A stretch of 64,000 nucleotides of DNA. It comes from Aedes albopictus (lineage: Eukaryota; Arthropoda; Insecta; Diptera; Culicidae). Positions 11,331 through 22,617 of this stretch are shown here, in pieces (within the stretch, counting starts at the first letter, position 1; each line of letters begins with the position of its first letter). Below the pieces are notes generated by a model. It made no database searches and was not told the origin of the DNA. It was given only the letters and a program-made list of their open reading frames with translations. The stretch is taken from contig NC_085137.1 in the NCBI RefSeq assembly GCF_035046485.1, positions 134,854,703 to 134,918,702 on the forward strand. Direction: 5' to 3'. Both the position numbers and the translations under genes were made by a program.

Positions 11331-12235
11331 AATGCACAACATTTTTTTTTTTTCAAAAAGCTATCTGTCATAAAAATATCAAGCTATAATAAAAATCAAT
11401 ATTTTAGAAGAATGTTGGGGACATCTTCAATAAAAAGTTGATTTTCTATATGGCAAAAGTATGTACTAACCACGTAAGTAACTTTTTTAGTCAAAAAGAC
11501 TAGCAGAGATTCTTAGAATCATCATAAAACCAAAATAAAAGGTATAAGGTTTTATGGCGGTTTTCATAAACTCTGCAAGACAAATTGGTTATTAAAATGT
11601 TTCTTGGTCTCCCTCTGTTCTTCACCCATAGACATCCCCGTAGAAAATTGAAGCCCAAATCACTCCAGCAACCTCTTCTGCTGATCCAGGGTTACCTAAT
11701 TTGCTCACCGAACATCGGTGCCGCGCGCAGCTTCTTCACAGAGCACATGTGCGCAGATAATTGCCACTCTAAACACAGAAAATAACCCCCATCGGATCGG
11801 GCCCCCGCAATTTAGAAATAAAAACGTTCCATTGCAGCAGTACCAACATCACAGCACCACTTATGGGAGGTTTTATGTACGAAAATTGGCGTTCGTGTAT
11901 TTAAAAAATCAAATTACGCCTGCTAATTACCGAGTGCGAGTGGTAGTAGCATCATTCAATAATATTCGCATACAAAACCAAACATACAGCGCAGTGCCAC
12001 CGGTGGTGGCCGGTAATTGTTTTCTGCATCTTCCCGAGTCGTAACGGTTCCGTCCATGATGCCGGCGCATGGTTTGGGGTTTCCTTGGTGCATCATTTAT
12101 GCACCGGATCATGGCCGATGCCTTGCCATGACGGTAATTTTTGTCAATCAGTAGTGCTGGCAAAAGCGTTTTGTGACAACTGAATGACTTCTATGCAACA
12201 TAACAAACAAAACACCTCTCATTGATGCCTGGACA
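11331..12235. other. Non-repetitive sequence, partly GC-rich, function unseen
   Basis: AT-rich to about 11,600, then a mixed GC-richer segment to 12,180. No splice-supported exon found. Confidence 0.3.
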
Positions 12236-13842
12236 ATACCTGCTTAAACTCCTCAAGAAATTCCCAGAGGAGTTCAAGAAGAAATCTTTACAAGAATTCT
12301 TCGGATATAACGTAGGGGTTTTATTGTAGAAACCCCATCAAAATCTTTGAAAACGTTCTAGACAAGATGGCTAAAGGTATTGCTAGAGGAATCCTGGAAG
12401 ATGTCCTATGAAGAATTCTTTGATAAATAATAAAAAAAAACATAGGAAAATTTTATAAAAGATTCCCAGAACATCTGATGTTTAGGAAATTTCTGATACT
12501 ACTGGTGGAAACTAAAACTGCTGTAAATTTGGATGAATTTCCAAAATGCACTACCAGAGGATTTTTTCAAGAATTCCTGCAAAAAATACCGATGGAAAAC
12601 CTGGAGAAATTCCTACCCAAACTCGTGAAGATTCCCTAGAAGAAATCCTTGAAGAATTCTTTGTTGAAGTCCAAAAGAAGTTCATAGAAAGTCTCTGGGA
12701 TTGCTGGTGAAAATACTAGAGAAATCCATGGTAGAATTCCTGCAGGAGATCAATGTCGAACTCTTGGTGGAATAACGAGAGAAATTCCTGGAGGGATTCT
12801 TGAGTAAAGGTATTACTAAAGGAATGCTGGAAGAAATAAAAAGAAAGATTCCCTGTGAATTTTCTAAAGAAACCATTGAGAGAGTTTCATTTAAGAACTC
12901 CAGAAACAAGCAAACTCTGAAACTTTTCCTGGTGGAAATTTGGATAAAATTCCAAAATGACTTCCCAGAGAATTTTTTTGAAAAATTCCTGGAAAAAATA
13001 CCGATAGAAATCCTGAAGAAATTATACTGAATTACTAAAACTCCTGCTAGATATCCCGGAAGAGTTCTTGATGGCATTCTTAAAAGAATTCTTTGTTGGA
13101 GTCCGCAAGCAATTCATAGAAAAGGGGGAATTCCATAATTATTTTTTTAAGGGATAGCTGGTGGAATTACTGAAGAAATCCATGGTGGAAATCTTGCAGG
13201 AGCTCATGGTCGAATTTCTGGGGGAAGAAATTCCCGAAGGAACTCTTGGTGAAATTTCTGCAGAAATCACAAGCGAAATTTCTTATGTAATCCCTGGATG
13301 AATTATTGATGACATTCCAGATAACATTTTTAAAGAATTCCTGATAAGATTGTTTATTGAATTTTAGGAAGACTTCAAGGACCTTCTGATGGGATTTATG
13401 GAACAATTCTTGTTGATATTCTAGATGAACTTTCTGGTGGCATTTCAGAAGGTCTTTCAAACGAAATTGCCGGATAAAATCTTGTTAGAATAGTTCATTT
13501 AAAAAATCCTTGTAAAATTCCTGATAAAATATATTGACGACCTTCTGTAGAAGTTATTGAAGGAACTCCGAACAGAATTCCTAGTGAAATTCTTTGTGTA
13601 ATTCTTTAAAAAAAACTTACAGGTGAAAAGCCTAAAGTAATTCTTGGAAAGACTCCAGGAGAAATCCCTTATGAAACCCTGGTTATTGAATTCCCAGTGG
13701 AATTTCTTGAGGAATCACACATAAAACTCCATTCTTTATTAAATTCCTTGAGAGTAATTACTTTTAAAATTCCTGGAGACAAGTTCATGGTGCAAACTTG
13801 AAGAGTTTGCTATGGAAATGTCTAGAACTATTTCTGGTGGAA
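12236..13842. repeat. Diverged satellite-like DNA (gaattcctggagg theme)
   Basis: Continuous short imperfect repeats of words like GAATTCCTGG, GGAAATTCC and AAATTCCTG in both orientations. All frames here are by-products, including the 131-codon minus-strand one at 13,077-12,682. Confidence 0.65.
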
Positions 13843-14098
13843 TCTATATATATATAAAAATGCAGTGGCATACGTGGGACCGCGCATAACTTGCGAACGG
13901 AAGGTCCGATTTTGGTCGTCTTAGTTTTGTTCTGTTAGTTTTCACCCAAGGAAGGTTTATGAGGCAAAAAACATGGAGAAATTGAGAGTTTTTGAAAATC
14001 GATCTTCTATACATTTTGACCGGGGACTTGGTCGTGGCTAGAAACTTGAAACGTCAAAAAACGCAGTAGGCATAACAAAGTTTGCCGGGTACAGCTAG
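13843..14098 (+). mobile_element. Non-autonomous Helitron, copy 1 (256 bp)
   Basis: It starts TCTATATATATATAAAAATG and ends GCCGGGTACAGCTAG. It sits precisely between A (13,842) and T (14,099), the A|T insertion site of Helitrons, with 5' TC and 3' CTAG ends and no target duplication. A second copy at 35,164 shares the whole length. Confidence 0.85.
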
Positions 14099-15221
14099 TT
14101 TTAATATTTTTTTTTATGGAATTCTGTTGCAAGAAGGATTTGCTAGTAGAATTTCTTTGCTGGTGGAATTCATGGAAGCATGGTTGCTGTAACGCCTGTA
14201 AAAATTGTTTAAGAAATTCCTAGAGAAATTCATGATGAAGTTTCTAGATTATATCCTTTAAAAAATCTTCAATCAATTTCTAAAGAAATTTTAGTAGGAT
14301 TTCTAATAGAATTATGTGAATTTCATGCGAATTCCATGCTGAAACTCCTGGATACATTTTAGTTACTGACGAACATTCAGGTGGAATTACCTGAGAAAAT
14401 CTTGGAGGAATTTGATGGGTTTCCTAGTAAAATTTCTTTTGGGATTTCTGGCACAATTGTTGCTGAAAACATCTGTAAACATTATTTAAGAAATCTTTTA
14501 AGATATTCATAATGAAATTTCTACAGGATATCCTTAAACAATTTTAGAGGAACTTCTAGAGCAATTTTAGTAGATTTTCCAGTGAAACGGATCTGGAGAA
14601 ATACCAAATAAAACTCCTAGATTTTTAATGCTTGTGTCCAGCAATAATTGGAATTCAAAAATTAAGTCAGTGCTTTTATTGCAGGAACTGTTCGGCAGAA
14701 CAGGTTATGCTACTGGGAAATTAAGATGAGACCAAGTTGATTTTCAGGGGCTCCAGGGACCTTTAGGTGGTTTCAGGGACATCCCAGAGAGATTTCAGAG
14801 GTTTCTAGGAGCGTTTCAACGGAATACAGGTAGGTTTCAGTGTGTATCGAGGAATTTGAAAAGTTTTCAAAAGGAGACTTGTTCAAGGGGAATTGAAACA
14901 ATTTTAGAAGAGTGTCAAGAAGTTAAGCGTTTCAAAGGGATTTAGGAAGGCCCTCTGAAACGCCCACGAAACTCCCTGAAACACCCTAGAACGCCACTGA
15001 AATTTCCTGAAACCCAATGAAATCTCCTGCAGCACGCTGAAATCCCCTGAATAACTCCTGAAACGCCCATGCAAACCCCCTGAAACTCCCTCAAATACCC
15101 TTATGCATGTCTGAAATTCTCTGGAAACCTCCGGAGACCCCCGAGATCTATTGAAAATGGGTAGTAATTTAAAACTCCTTTAAACACTTCGATAGTCCTT
15201 GAAACCTAAGACTATCGAAAC
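14099..15221. repeat. Diverged satellite DNA, two flavours
   Basis: To about 14,640 it is the GGAATTTCT/AAATTCCTG theme. From about 14,740 it changes to a 'CCTGAAAC(N)CCC' theme in both orientations (for example CCTGAAACGCCC near 15,058), which resumes after the SINE and runs to about 15,715. Confidence 0.55.
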
Positions 15222-15437
15222 ATGGGCTTCGTGGTCGCGCGGTTAGCGGCGTCAGTCGTTTAGGCGTATTATGAGTGCCACGGAGTGAGGGTTCGATTCC
15301 CGCTCCAGTCGGAGGAAACTTTTCGTTAAACGAAAAATCTGGGTGTTCCGTGTTGTCCGTTGCCTAATGTTAGTGATTGTTCAGTCTATGCAACCTCTGG
15401 TTGAAGATGGTGTAGTGTCTTTCTTCTTCTTTTAACA
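15222..15437 (+). mobile_element. tRNA-derived SINE
   Basis: The head GTGGTCGCGCGGTTAGCGGC resembles a tRNA A box and AGGGTTCGATTCCCGCTCC is a good B box. The tRNA-like part is followed by about 140 bp of unrelated body ending in a T/C-rich tract. It is inserted in the CCTGAAAC satellite. It is a SINE, not a tRNA gene, because the arms do not fold into a complete cloverleaf by eye and a body follows. Confidence 0.65.
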
Positions 15438-16456
15438 CCCCTAAACGCATCGGAATCCTCCCGAAACTCTCTAAGGCCCCACGAAACTTCAAAAAAAAAC
15501 CCAGAGACTCTCTGAAACATCTCAGAAAGGCCTTTGAAAACTCTTAAAGCCACTTGAGAGCCCACAAAAAGTTCCTGGACCCTTTGAGACTCCATGTAAC
15601 CCTTAATCCCCTAAAATTTCCCGCTACTCCATGGAACTCCCTTGGAACACCACTGAAAACCTCGAAAAAATCCTGAAAACTCCCTCGAAACACCCCTGGA
15701 ACCCCCGAACCAGGGTTGTCCTGGTTTTTTTGCGCCTTTAGAACATTATGTTGATGATTTTTCCGTATCAGGACGCTAATAGTAATAAAATATAAAAAAA
15801 AAACGTCTAGTGGCACTTAACCAAGATATCTAAACGAAATTTGTAAAAAAAAAAATACACGAGCATTTTCTGAAGATATTCATGGAAGAATATCTGAAAG
15901 CACTGGTCGGAAAACCCCTAATCCTTTAAGTTCCTTGAGATTTTTTAGAATTCCTAATGAAATCTCTAGAGGAATATCTGGAGAATTGAACAGATAAGTA
16001 TCTATAAATTTGTGAAGACATTTTCAAATGAATTCTTGATAGAATCTGAGGAAAAATTCCTAAAAGTATACTTAGAAAAAAAAACCTGTATGTCAGGAGG
16101 AATTCATGAGCAAATCTCTGTATGATTTTCAATAGGACTTCCTGGGATAATTCTAGCTTGAACCACTGAAAACAATTAGGCACGAGGAATCACTGAATAA
16201 ATTTCTGGATACGTTCCTTTGCTATCAGGAATTTACAATGTGACCCTTAGATTTCTGAAGGAGTTCCTAGAACAGTTCGTGATAGAATAACTATGTTATA
16301 TGCTTTAGGAATGCCTGGAAGAATTTCTGAGGAATTCGCTGGAGGAATTTCCAACAGGGTCCTGGGAAGAAACTCCAAAATAAAAGCAAAAAATTCTGAA
16401 GGATTTTTTAATCGAATCCCTAGAAAATGTTCTGAGGGAATCAACTTAAGACTTTC
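15438..16456. repeat. CCTGAAAC satellite continuing, then diverged gaattcct satellite
   Basis: 15,440-15,715 continues the CCTGAAAC theme interrupted by the SINE. 15,850-16,450 returns to AGAATTCCT/GGAATTTCT words. About 15,720-15,840 is ordinary AT-rich sequence. Confidence 0.5.
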
Positions 16457-16460
16457 TTAA

Positions 16461-16576
16461 CCCTAAAAGGGATACCTTCATGGCCTCAGTTTCGTCACCT
16501 CGCTGAGTGTGTTCCATCAAAGACGAGCTCTGAAAGGCGCCTGGGGTCCAATGGACCCCAGGTATCCCTTTTAGGG
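16461..16576 (-). mobile_element. 116-bp TTAA MITE, family A, copy 2
   Basis: Perfect TTAA on both sides (16,457-16,460, 16,577-16,580) and perfect 16-bp inverted ends CCCTAAAAGGGATACC. It is in opposite orientation to the copy at 7,101 and almost identical to it, which implies recent movement. Confidence 0.9.
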
Positions 16577-16580
16577 TTAA

Positions 16581-16893
16581 CCCTTTCCTTCCCACGACTT
16601 TGAACGACTATTTCTATGCCAAGAAAGCGTTTCCGAAAAAAGTACTTGAACAAAAGTTATTGCAAATTGGCCAAATTTTTCGAAATCAACATAAAAAATT
16701 TTAGTTGTAAATCAATAGCATTTCGATTGTTTATCAATAGTTCCACTATTGAAACAAGTAGTTGGGAGTTGGGTTTACCTAATGAGATTACAATCATATT
16801 TTAAAAACTATTGCATCATATTAATCTAATTTCGTTTGTCTCGAGTTCGTCGAAAATTGATGGTGCTCTAGAGCAACCATGGGAAGTAGAGGG
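16581..16893. mobile_element. 313-bp TTAA element, family D, abutting the family A MITE
   Basis: Left end CCCTTTCCTTCCCACG and the inverted right end CCCTCTACTTCCCATG match at 13 of 16 positions, with TTAA at 16,577-16,580 and 16,894-16,897. The left TTAA is shared with the neighbouring MITE, so one inserted at the target site of the other. No transposase; the 62-codon frame inside is not supported. Confidence 0.7.
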
Positions 16894-17154
16894 TTAAGGA
16901 ACCTTGGAGAAATTCGTTGAGAAAGAATCCCCAAAGATATTTCTTAACCTTTCGGGACGCACGCCGTTTCAATCCTGAAACTTCACCGCGCTCGAGATGT
17001 ATACGACGAGCGAGGATTTTTGGTAGTGTTGTACTTCAGAGCTCCACGGAGAATGTTTAAAGTAACTATTGGAGAATTGCAGAAAGAAATTTATAAAATT
17101 TACAAAGATTTTACAAAGGAACTGCTGGAGCAATTTATGAATTTGATTCGGGAA

Positions 17155-17340
17155 ATTTTGTTGGTTTTCTGTTCGCAGCAGTCTTTGAAATTGAGTTGAC
17201 TGTTCGATTATTATCCCCGACGTTTCGGTCCGACTATTGGACCTTACTCAGGGCTCGATACGCAAATCAACATGTTAAGTATTTTGATAAAAAATATCGG
17301 GTTTGAAAGGGTCACTGCGTCTGTACACGTCTAGCCTTGC
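17155..17340 (-). repeat. Penelope-like-element-type repeat with degraded hammerhead-like motif
   Basis: On the minus strand 17,258-17,210 holds a hammerhead-like layout. CTGAGTA stands where CTGANGA is expected, followed by a stem-loop GGTCC/GGACC, then GAAA, ACGTC and GGGG. The G-to-T change in the core would be expected to abolish activity. The module 'CCGACGTTTCGG' is shared with the foldback at 22.4-22.6 kb. Confidence 0.45.
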
Positions 17341-18058
17341 GGATGGGTGGCTCTCAATTTCGTCATCTCGCTAGGAACCACTAGGAAAATTTTGGGACAA
17401 ATTCATGAAAGATTTGAAGAAATTTCTCTAACAAATTCTAAATTTCTGAAGTAATTGCTGGAGGAAATTCTAAAAAAATAAGTAGCCCATTATCGGAACA
17501 GAATATCTGAAAGATTTCAAAGGGGAATTCCTGAGAAAGTCCACGGAAGGGAACTTCGAAAAAATCTGAATAAACTCACTGAGGAATTTCTTTAGCAATC
17601 CGTACGAGATTTGCAAAAAAAGATCCACGGAAGATTTTCTGAAAGTATTTTGGATTTTTTAAACTCATGCTGCAGTTTTGGATTTTGCAGCAGATTTTCT
17701 GAAGAAATTTGATGAGTTTAAGTAATCACCAGTCAAATTTCTTAAGGAGTCTCTGGAGAATGTATGTAAGAATCACTTGAAGAGCTTCTGAGGGAATATC
17801 AAAAGGAATTTCCAATCGATTTCCTTAAAAAAATTCATAAAAAAAAAACAATCACTAGAAGATGTTTTAAGAAACCACTCAAGAAATTTCAGAAGCAATC
17901 CTAGAGGAATAACTGTGAAAATCTATTCAAGGATTTCTCAAGGAATCCCTGCAGAAATTTTCAAATGTATCCTAGGTAAAACATAAAAAAGTCAGGTTGT
18001 GGGGTACTGGAACTAATTCCGACGCTAATGAAGGAGATTTCTCCTTGGTCAGTTTACC
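17341..18058. repeat. Diverged gaatttcctgg satellite
   Basis: Loose repeats of GAAATTTC, GGAATTCC and TCCTGG words with no genes. Confidence 0.5.
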
Positions 18059-18212
18059 TTAAGGCGAAACTGGAAGCATTTCCTCATTATTTGGTTTTTG
18101 ATTTGTTTTATTGAATAACGGAGCAATAATTTAAAAATCGGGCGTCATACACGTGTAGAGAAAGGATCAAGGTATCGCCTGATTTTTTTCCTGGTGGAAA
18201 ATGGGGGAAATT
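18059..18212 (+). mobile_element. Half of foldback family E (TTAAGGCGAAACTGGA end)
   Basis: Begins TTAAGGCGAAACTGGAAGCA and is homologous to one arm of the complete foldback at 51,957-52,315. The second arm is missing and satellite sequence follows. Confidence 0.6.
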
Positions 18213-19954
18213 TATGGAGCGATTCCTGGCCAAAACGTTAGTGAAAGATCTGTTAAAATTCCTGAAATTCCTGGTAAGAGTTGCTAATGAATTTCATGAT
18301 GCTCAAGTAATTCCTTGTGAAATACCTGGTGGGATTACTGGTTGCATTCTCGGAAAATTCTTGGTATTATTTGTGTTAGAATTTCAAGTAGAATTTCCTA
18401 TAGAATTATTGATGAAACTCCTTATGCTGAAAAACTAACAGAGGAAATCATAGTAGAATTTCTGCAGAATGTCCTGGATGAATTTCGTGGAGGAATTCCT
18501 AGTGAAACTACTGGAAGAATTGGTGGAAAAATTCCTGGAAAGATTGTTGGAGAAATTTATATACTAATTCTTGAAAAAAAATCTTGATTACTGTATAAAT
18601 AACTGGAGGATAACCTGGGGAAATTGCGTGTAGAATGATGGGTCAAATTTATGAAAGACTTCATAGTGAAATTCCTGGAGAAATCCCTTATGAAATTCCT
18701 TGAGGAAGTTCTGGGTTTTTATGGAAAAATTCCTTGTAAGGTTTCTGGAAAAATTCGGAAAGAATAGCCGTTGAAATAACTTGAAGAAAAAAAAGAAACA
18801 AAAAAATCTGGCGAAAATTTTAGGTACTGTAATAAAAGTTGTGAAGTATATTCTAGCTCCGTCACAAATATCTGGCAGAGGTTTTAATGTCATAAATGAT
18901 TAAAAAAATCAGAAACAATCTTTGAAAATCTCTAAAATGTTGAAGAAATTCCTAGCAAACATACTGCTAGGAATTTTACGAAAAAAAATGAAAGCAAGTT
19001 CATATATATTTCATTCAGAAATTTCTAAGAAAAACGTTGAGGTTCAGAAATTTCTGGTGAGATTATCGGAAAAATTCCTGGTATAAATTGTGATGGAGTT
19101 CCGAGTAGAATTCCGAGTATAATGATAAATAAAATTTATAGAAAAACAAATGGTGAAATTCTTACAGGAAGTTCCAGAAAATAATGGAGGAATTTCTTGT
19201 AAGATTCATGGAAAATACCTGAAAGAATTGCCACTGAAATAAATTGAAAATATAAAATAAAAAAAATCTGGCAAAAGTTTCAAAAAATAGTTAAGGATAC
19301 GCTTGCTGCGCTCCATTACAAACATCTGATAATGTTTATAATGCAATAATTTATTGCAAAAAACAGAAACCATTTTTAAAATACCTCAAAATATTGAAGA
19401 AATTTCTAGCATCCTGACTACAAGAAATTTGACAGAAGAAAAAACCGGAAGCAAAACGGAATAATTTCATATATTCTTCATTCAAAAATAAATTTGGGAA
19501 ATTATGAAGTTCAGAATTCTAGTATGATTGTTTAAGAGGTTAATAGAACTCGGGCTGGAAATTTCTTCAATGAAGACTTCTATATGCCTATCTATCTTGA
19601 AGAACTTTGGGTTCCAGGAAGACTATACGAATATTTAACAAATTATCTACGCCGAATTCGCCCAACATTTGTAGGCAGATTAAAAAAAATGGCACATTTT
19701 TAACAAAACTCTTGGAGATGTTATAAGCTAACCTCCGAAGAAGTGTTCTTGTGAAACTGTATAGATTAGTTTAAAACCTAGAGTTTGAAGCATTTTCAGT
19801 AAAATCAGTGTAGTAGTTCCTGAAGAATTTCTTGAAAGGCTCCTTGTTAATGTACTCGAAAAATATTCTTATAGAAAGTTAAAAAAAATCTCTCAAGCAG
19901 TATTTAAAAAAAAATGTTTCTTTAAAATATGTTCTTGTCTAGTCCAGTTTAATA
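18213..19954. repeat. Diverged gaaattcctgg satellite and AT-rich flank
   Basis: 18,213-18,740 and about 18,950-19,250 are satellite-derived. A segment near 18,660-18,960 resembles one near 19,140-19,440 (GAAATTCCT..., then AAAAAAATCTGGC and a shared CATCTGG stretch), suggesting an old duplication of about 480 bp. The remainder to 19,954 is AT-rich with no features. Confidence 0.4.
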
Positions 19955-20329
19955 ATGCTAATAAATTGTTCATACTTGTCCTACCTTTTTGCACAGTACT
20001 CACGAAGTGGAAAGCTTCGCAAAAATACACAGGGAATCAACGAATGCCTGCTTGGAATTAACATGTATCTTCAGTGTACAAGTGCTGGTTATCTACTGCT
20101 TCGGGCAGCAATAGCATATGCTACGTTAGAATGCAGGTGGGCAAGAAGATGCATTGATGATGCATTCAATCGTCTACTGGAAATTTGCGTGGGTAGTAGA
20201 AGTTATGGTTACAGCGGTACTGGACCGCTTTGGTTAGTGGATTGCGAGTTGCTAAGAGTAAAGTACGAGACACTGAATACGACGTTACAGTTGAAGTCGA
20301 AATACGTATCTGTCATAGGATACACATAG
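19955..20329 (+). other. 124-codon open frame, coding status doubtful
   Basis: A plus-strand frame reading MLINCSYLSYLFAQYSRSGK... with Cys and Leu scattered through it. It lies in non-repetitive sequence, unlike most frames here, but I see no domain, promoter, splice site or Kozak context. It could be a chance frame or a remnant; I do not call it a gene. Confidence 0.2.
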
Positions 20330-20339
20330 TTGGAATTGA

Positions 20340-20420
20340 AAGGTACAGTTTTTATCCTACTAACGGGTATTCCACTTACTAGATTTTATCCTACTAACGG
20401 GTATTCCACTTACACTCCCA
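20340..20420. repeat. Short tandem duplication
   Basis: ATCCTACTAACGGGTATTCC is repeated with a period of about 34 bp (near 20,355 and 20,389). Confidence 0.7.
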
Positions 20421-20779
20421 GGTCTCATCATCATGGTAACGTAGTTTGTTTGTTGCTGTGCAGATTATGTACAAGGAAGTGGTAGTAATCTGTGAAATGC
20501 GAAGGATCAAGGGTTGAATCCAAGACTATGTAGAAGTGGAACCCATAGATTTCCAAATCCTTTGAAAATTGCTTCATATTTATGCCAAAATTACAGCTTA
20601 TCTTTTATTAGTTCCAACCAAATGGATACGTACCTGTAAAGAAAGAAAAATCTCGATTAGTTAAAAGATCAGATATAGTAAGTCAGATTGATATCTCAAT
20701 TTCATCAAGTATCTCACAGTGTGAAAGAAGCTATTACCTCAAATAAAGTATTCAAATCCAACCCGTAAACAAACCTCTT

Positions 20780-21560
20780 ACATGCAACTTAGCCCCCACT
20801 GATACCAATCTCTCTATACCATGACGATCGAGTGAATATGAGCTCACTCACGAGGGGCAGCCACGCGATTCCAATGTTCATTCCATTCAAAACCCATGTA
20901 AAACGCAGCAGCTCCAACCAAACGAAAAACATCAAACACCAAGTTGCACATGCGGGGCACAATATCAGATTTATTACACGATGATAAAAAGTGCACATAT
21001 CGAATCGACAAAAACCCTCCGGCTGGGCCGGGGGCGTTTCGAAATCCCTTTCATTTTTTTTCGTTAGTTAGTTTGCATCGAAAAATCCAGCTGAGCCAGA
21101 CCTCGCCGTCTCCGCCGCCGAACCGATTAGAGCATGCATGTTATTTCGTCGATCATCAAGTTGGCAAGACGCAGGGACGACGCCAACACGACGCACGCCA
21201 AGGGTTGGTTTTGTGGTTGTGTGTATTGTAATTATCCATGCCAGCCCAACTGGTAAATAAATAGACCGAAAAAACTTTGCACAGGCACAGCTGCGTTGAG
21301 CTGCTCCCAAAACATCATCGGTCGATGAGCGCATATCGATTTGCATCTATGTATGATCTTTACAGCAAGTCAGCAGTGCTGCTGCGTTGTTGTTTGCTTC
21401 ACTTGACTGCTATTCTAGTGTACGAGATTAAGTCATAAAAGCCCGATGCGATGATGTTTCCCACGGGCGCAGGCGGCGCGGCGGTGGCATGAGCCAACAG
21501 AAAAATCATAACAACTGTGTAAGTGCCCGACCCACCCGTTCCCCCAAGTTTCCAGTAAAT
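20780..21560. promoter_or_regulatory. Unique GC-richer island
   Basis: Non-repetitive, CpG-containing DNA (for example CGCCGTCTCCGCCGCCGAAC near 21,104) between AT-rich flanks. Overlapping frames on both strands have no splice or start support. Candidate regulatory DNA of the large minus-strand gene. Confidence 0.3.
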
Positions 21561-21775
21561 GAGTTGTAATAGTGGGAGAGAAAATTTATGGGCTCCATTT
21601 GAAGCGATGATTGGTGTTTGTTTTATAAGGCAGAAGGAGATACCCGGGTTCAACTGGTGTGAATTACAGTTTTGAAAAAGAGAGATCATCCAAACTGTTC
21701 TTTAACTCCTTGTTGTAATTGCTTTTTTTTTTCATAAAATTGTGATAAAAGTTCAGTGAATCTTCTAGAAGGAAA

Positions 21776-21900
21776 AATATCACAGCGCAACATTTTTTTG
21801 TCTCAAGAGCAAACTTATGTGTCTCTGACAGATTTTGGGCCTCTGAATCCGAATCTGGGCTCAGATTTGCTCCAGCACGTCACAATTTTGAGCTATAGGG
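21776..21900 (+). repeat. Dispersed repeat, copy 1 of 2
   Basis: This stretch (TCTCAAGAGCAAACTTATGT, then a TCTGACAGATTT region, then CAGCACGTCACAATTTTGAG) recurs in reverse complement at about 24,893-25,015. Family unknown. Confidence 0.7.
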
Positions 21901-22164
21901 TATCGGGATGCTTCGTTGGCATAGTCCCCTCGTTCGGCCTATCTTAACGTTAACCAAAAACTCAAACAAATATGCCGAACTGGATATCGGAAAAGCTTTG
22001 CGCCAAACAACTGTAACATTTCGTTTCAATTTTAGCACTTTGGAGTATTAAAATTGTATGAAAATGTCACTTTGTTTAGCTTTTGTAGACGCCATGATTC
22101 TTCGGCTTAGTGGGTAGTCTATACACATGATCATAAATGGCATGATTCTGGAATATTTCGAATT

Positions 22165-22345
22165 TTCATTTTCATTTTCATTTTGCAGCGTTTGGTGGGG
22201 CAATAAGAGCGCAAGTCAATCCAAAGCCGAAGATCAAGGAGGGGTAATGGCCGTAATAGTCCGTGCGGACCACATGAACACCATCGGATGGGTAATGGTA
22301 TGGGTTGGGGAAAGGGGTTGGATTAGACTTGGCACAATAATGCAA
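22165..22345 (+). repeat. Dispersed ~165-bp repeat, copy 1
   Basis: From CATTTTCATTTTGCAG through GGTGGGGCAATAAGAGCGCA to CACAATAATGCAAAT the sequence matches 56,020-56,195 in the same orientation, at roughly 90% or better by eye. It may be a SINE or a transposon terminus; no polymerase III boxes were evident. Confidence 0.7.
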
Positions 22346-22420
22346 ATAATACTACGAAATTTTAAAAATTTTGTTGATCATCATTGTTGATTATTTGGAT
22401 GAGAGTTCGACTGTACTATT

Positions 22421-22617
22421 ATAGCTGTTTTGATTATCGGCAACGCAGTCTTTTTAATTTGTAAAACGAGTTTTATTATTCAACCCGACGTTTCGGCGCA
22501 GGTATGGCGCCATTTCCCCTGAAGAAGGCGCCATACCTGCGCCGAAACGTCGGGCTAAATAATAAAACTCGTTTTACAAATTAAAAAGACTGCGTTGCCG
22601 ATAATCAAAACAGCTAT
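22421..22617. mobile_element. 197-bp near-perfect foldback with hammerhead-like core
   Basis: ATAGCTGTTTTGATTATCGG on the left is the exact inverse of the right end, and nearly all of each roughly 90-bp arm is complementary. The CCCGACGTTTCGGCGC module sits at the inner part of each arm. The short centre is asymmetric and contains CCCCTGAAGA, which creates a hammerhead-like motif only on the plus strand. Sequence style fits the terminal repeats of Penelope-like retroelements. Confidence 0.7.
22512..22560 (+). ncRNA. Hammerhead-ribozyme-like motif (22.5 kb)
   Basis: In order: CCC (22,516-22,518), CTGAAGA core (22,519-22,525), one extra A, stem II GGCGC/GCGCC with a 7-nt loop (22,527-22,543), GAAA (22,544-22,547), CGTC with a palindromic ACGT as minimal stem III, then GGG (22,552-22,554) closing stem I with CCC. 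The expected cleavage site is after C22,551. Core bases match CUGANGA...GAAA...UH, but the unpaired extra A before stem II departs from the textbook form. Activity is not shown. Confidence 0.5.

Noticed and set aside
15222..15437. tRNA gene (also considered at 34,620 and 34,020)
   Set aside because: Good B boxes, but the arms do not complete a cloverleaf and SINE bodies follow.
19955..20329. 124-codon plus-strand gene
   Set aside because: Kept only as a doubtful feature: no domain, no promoter and no splice support.
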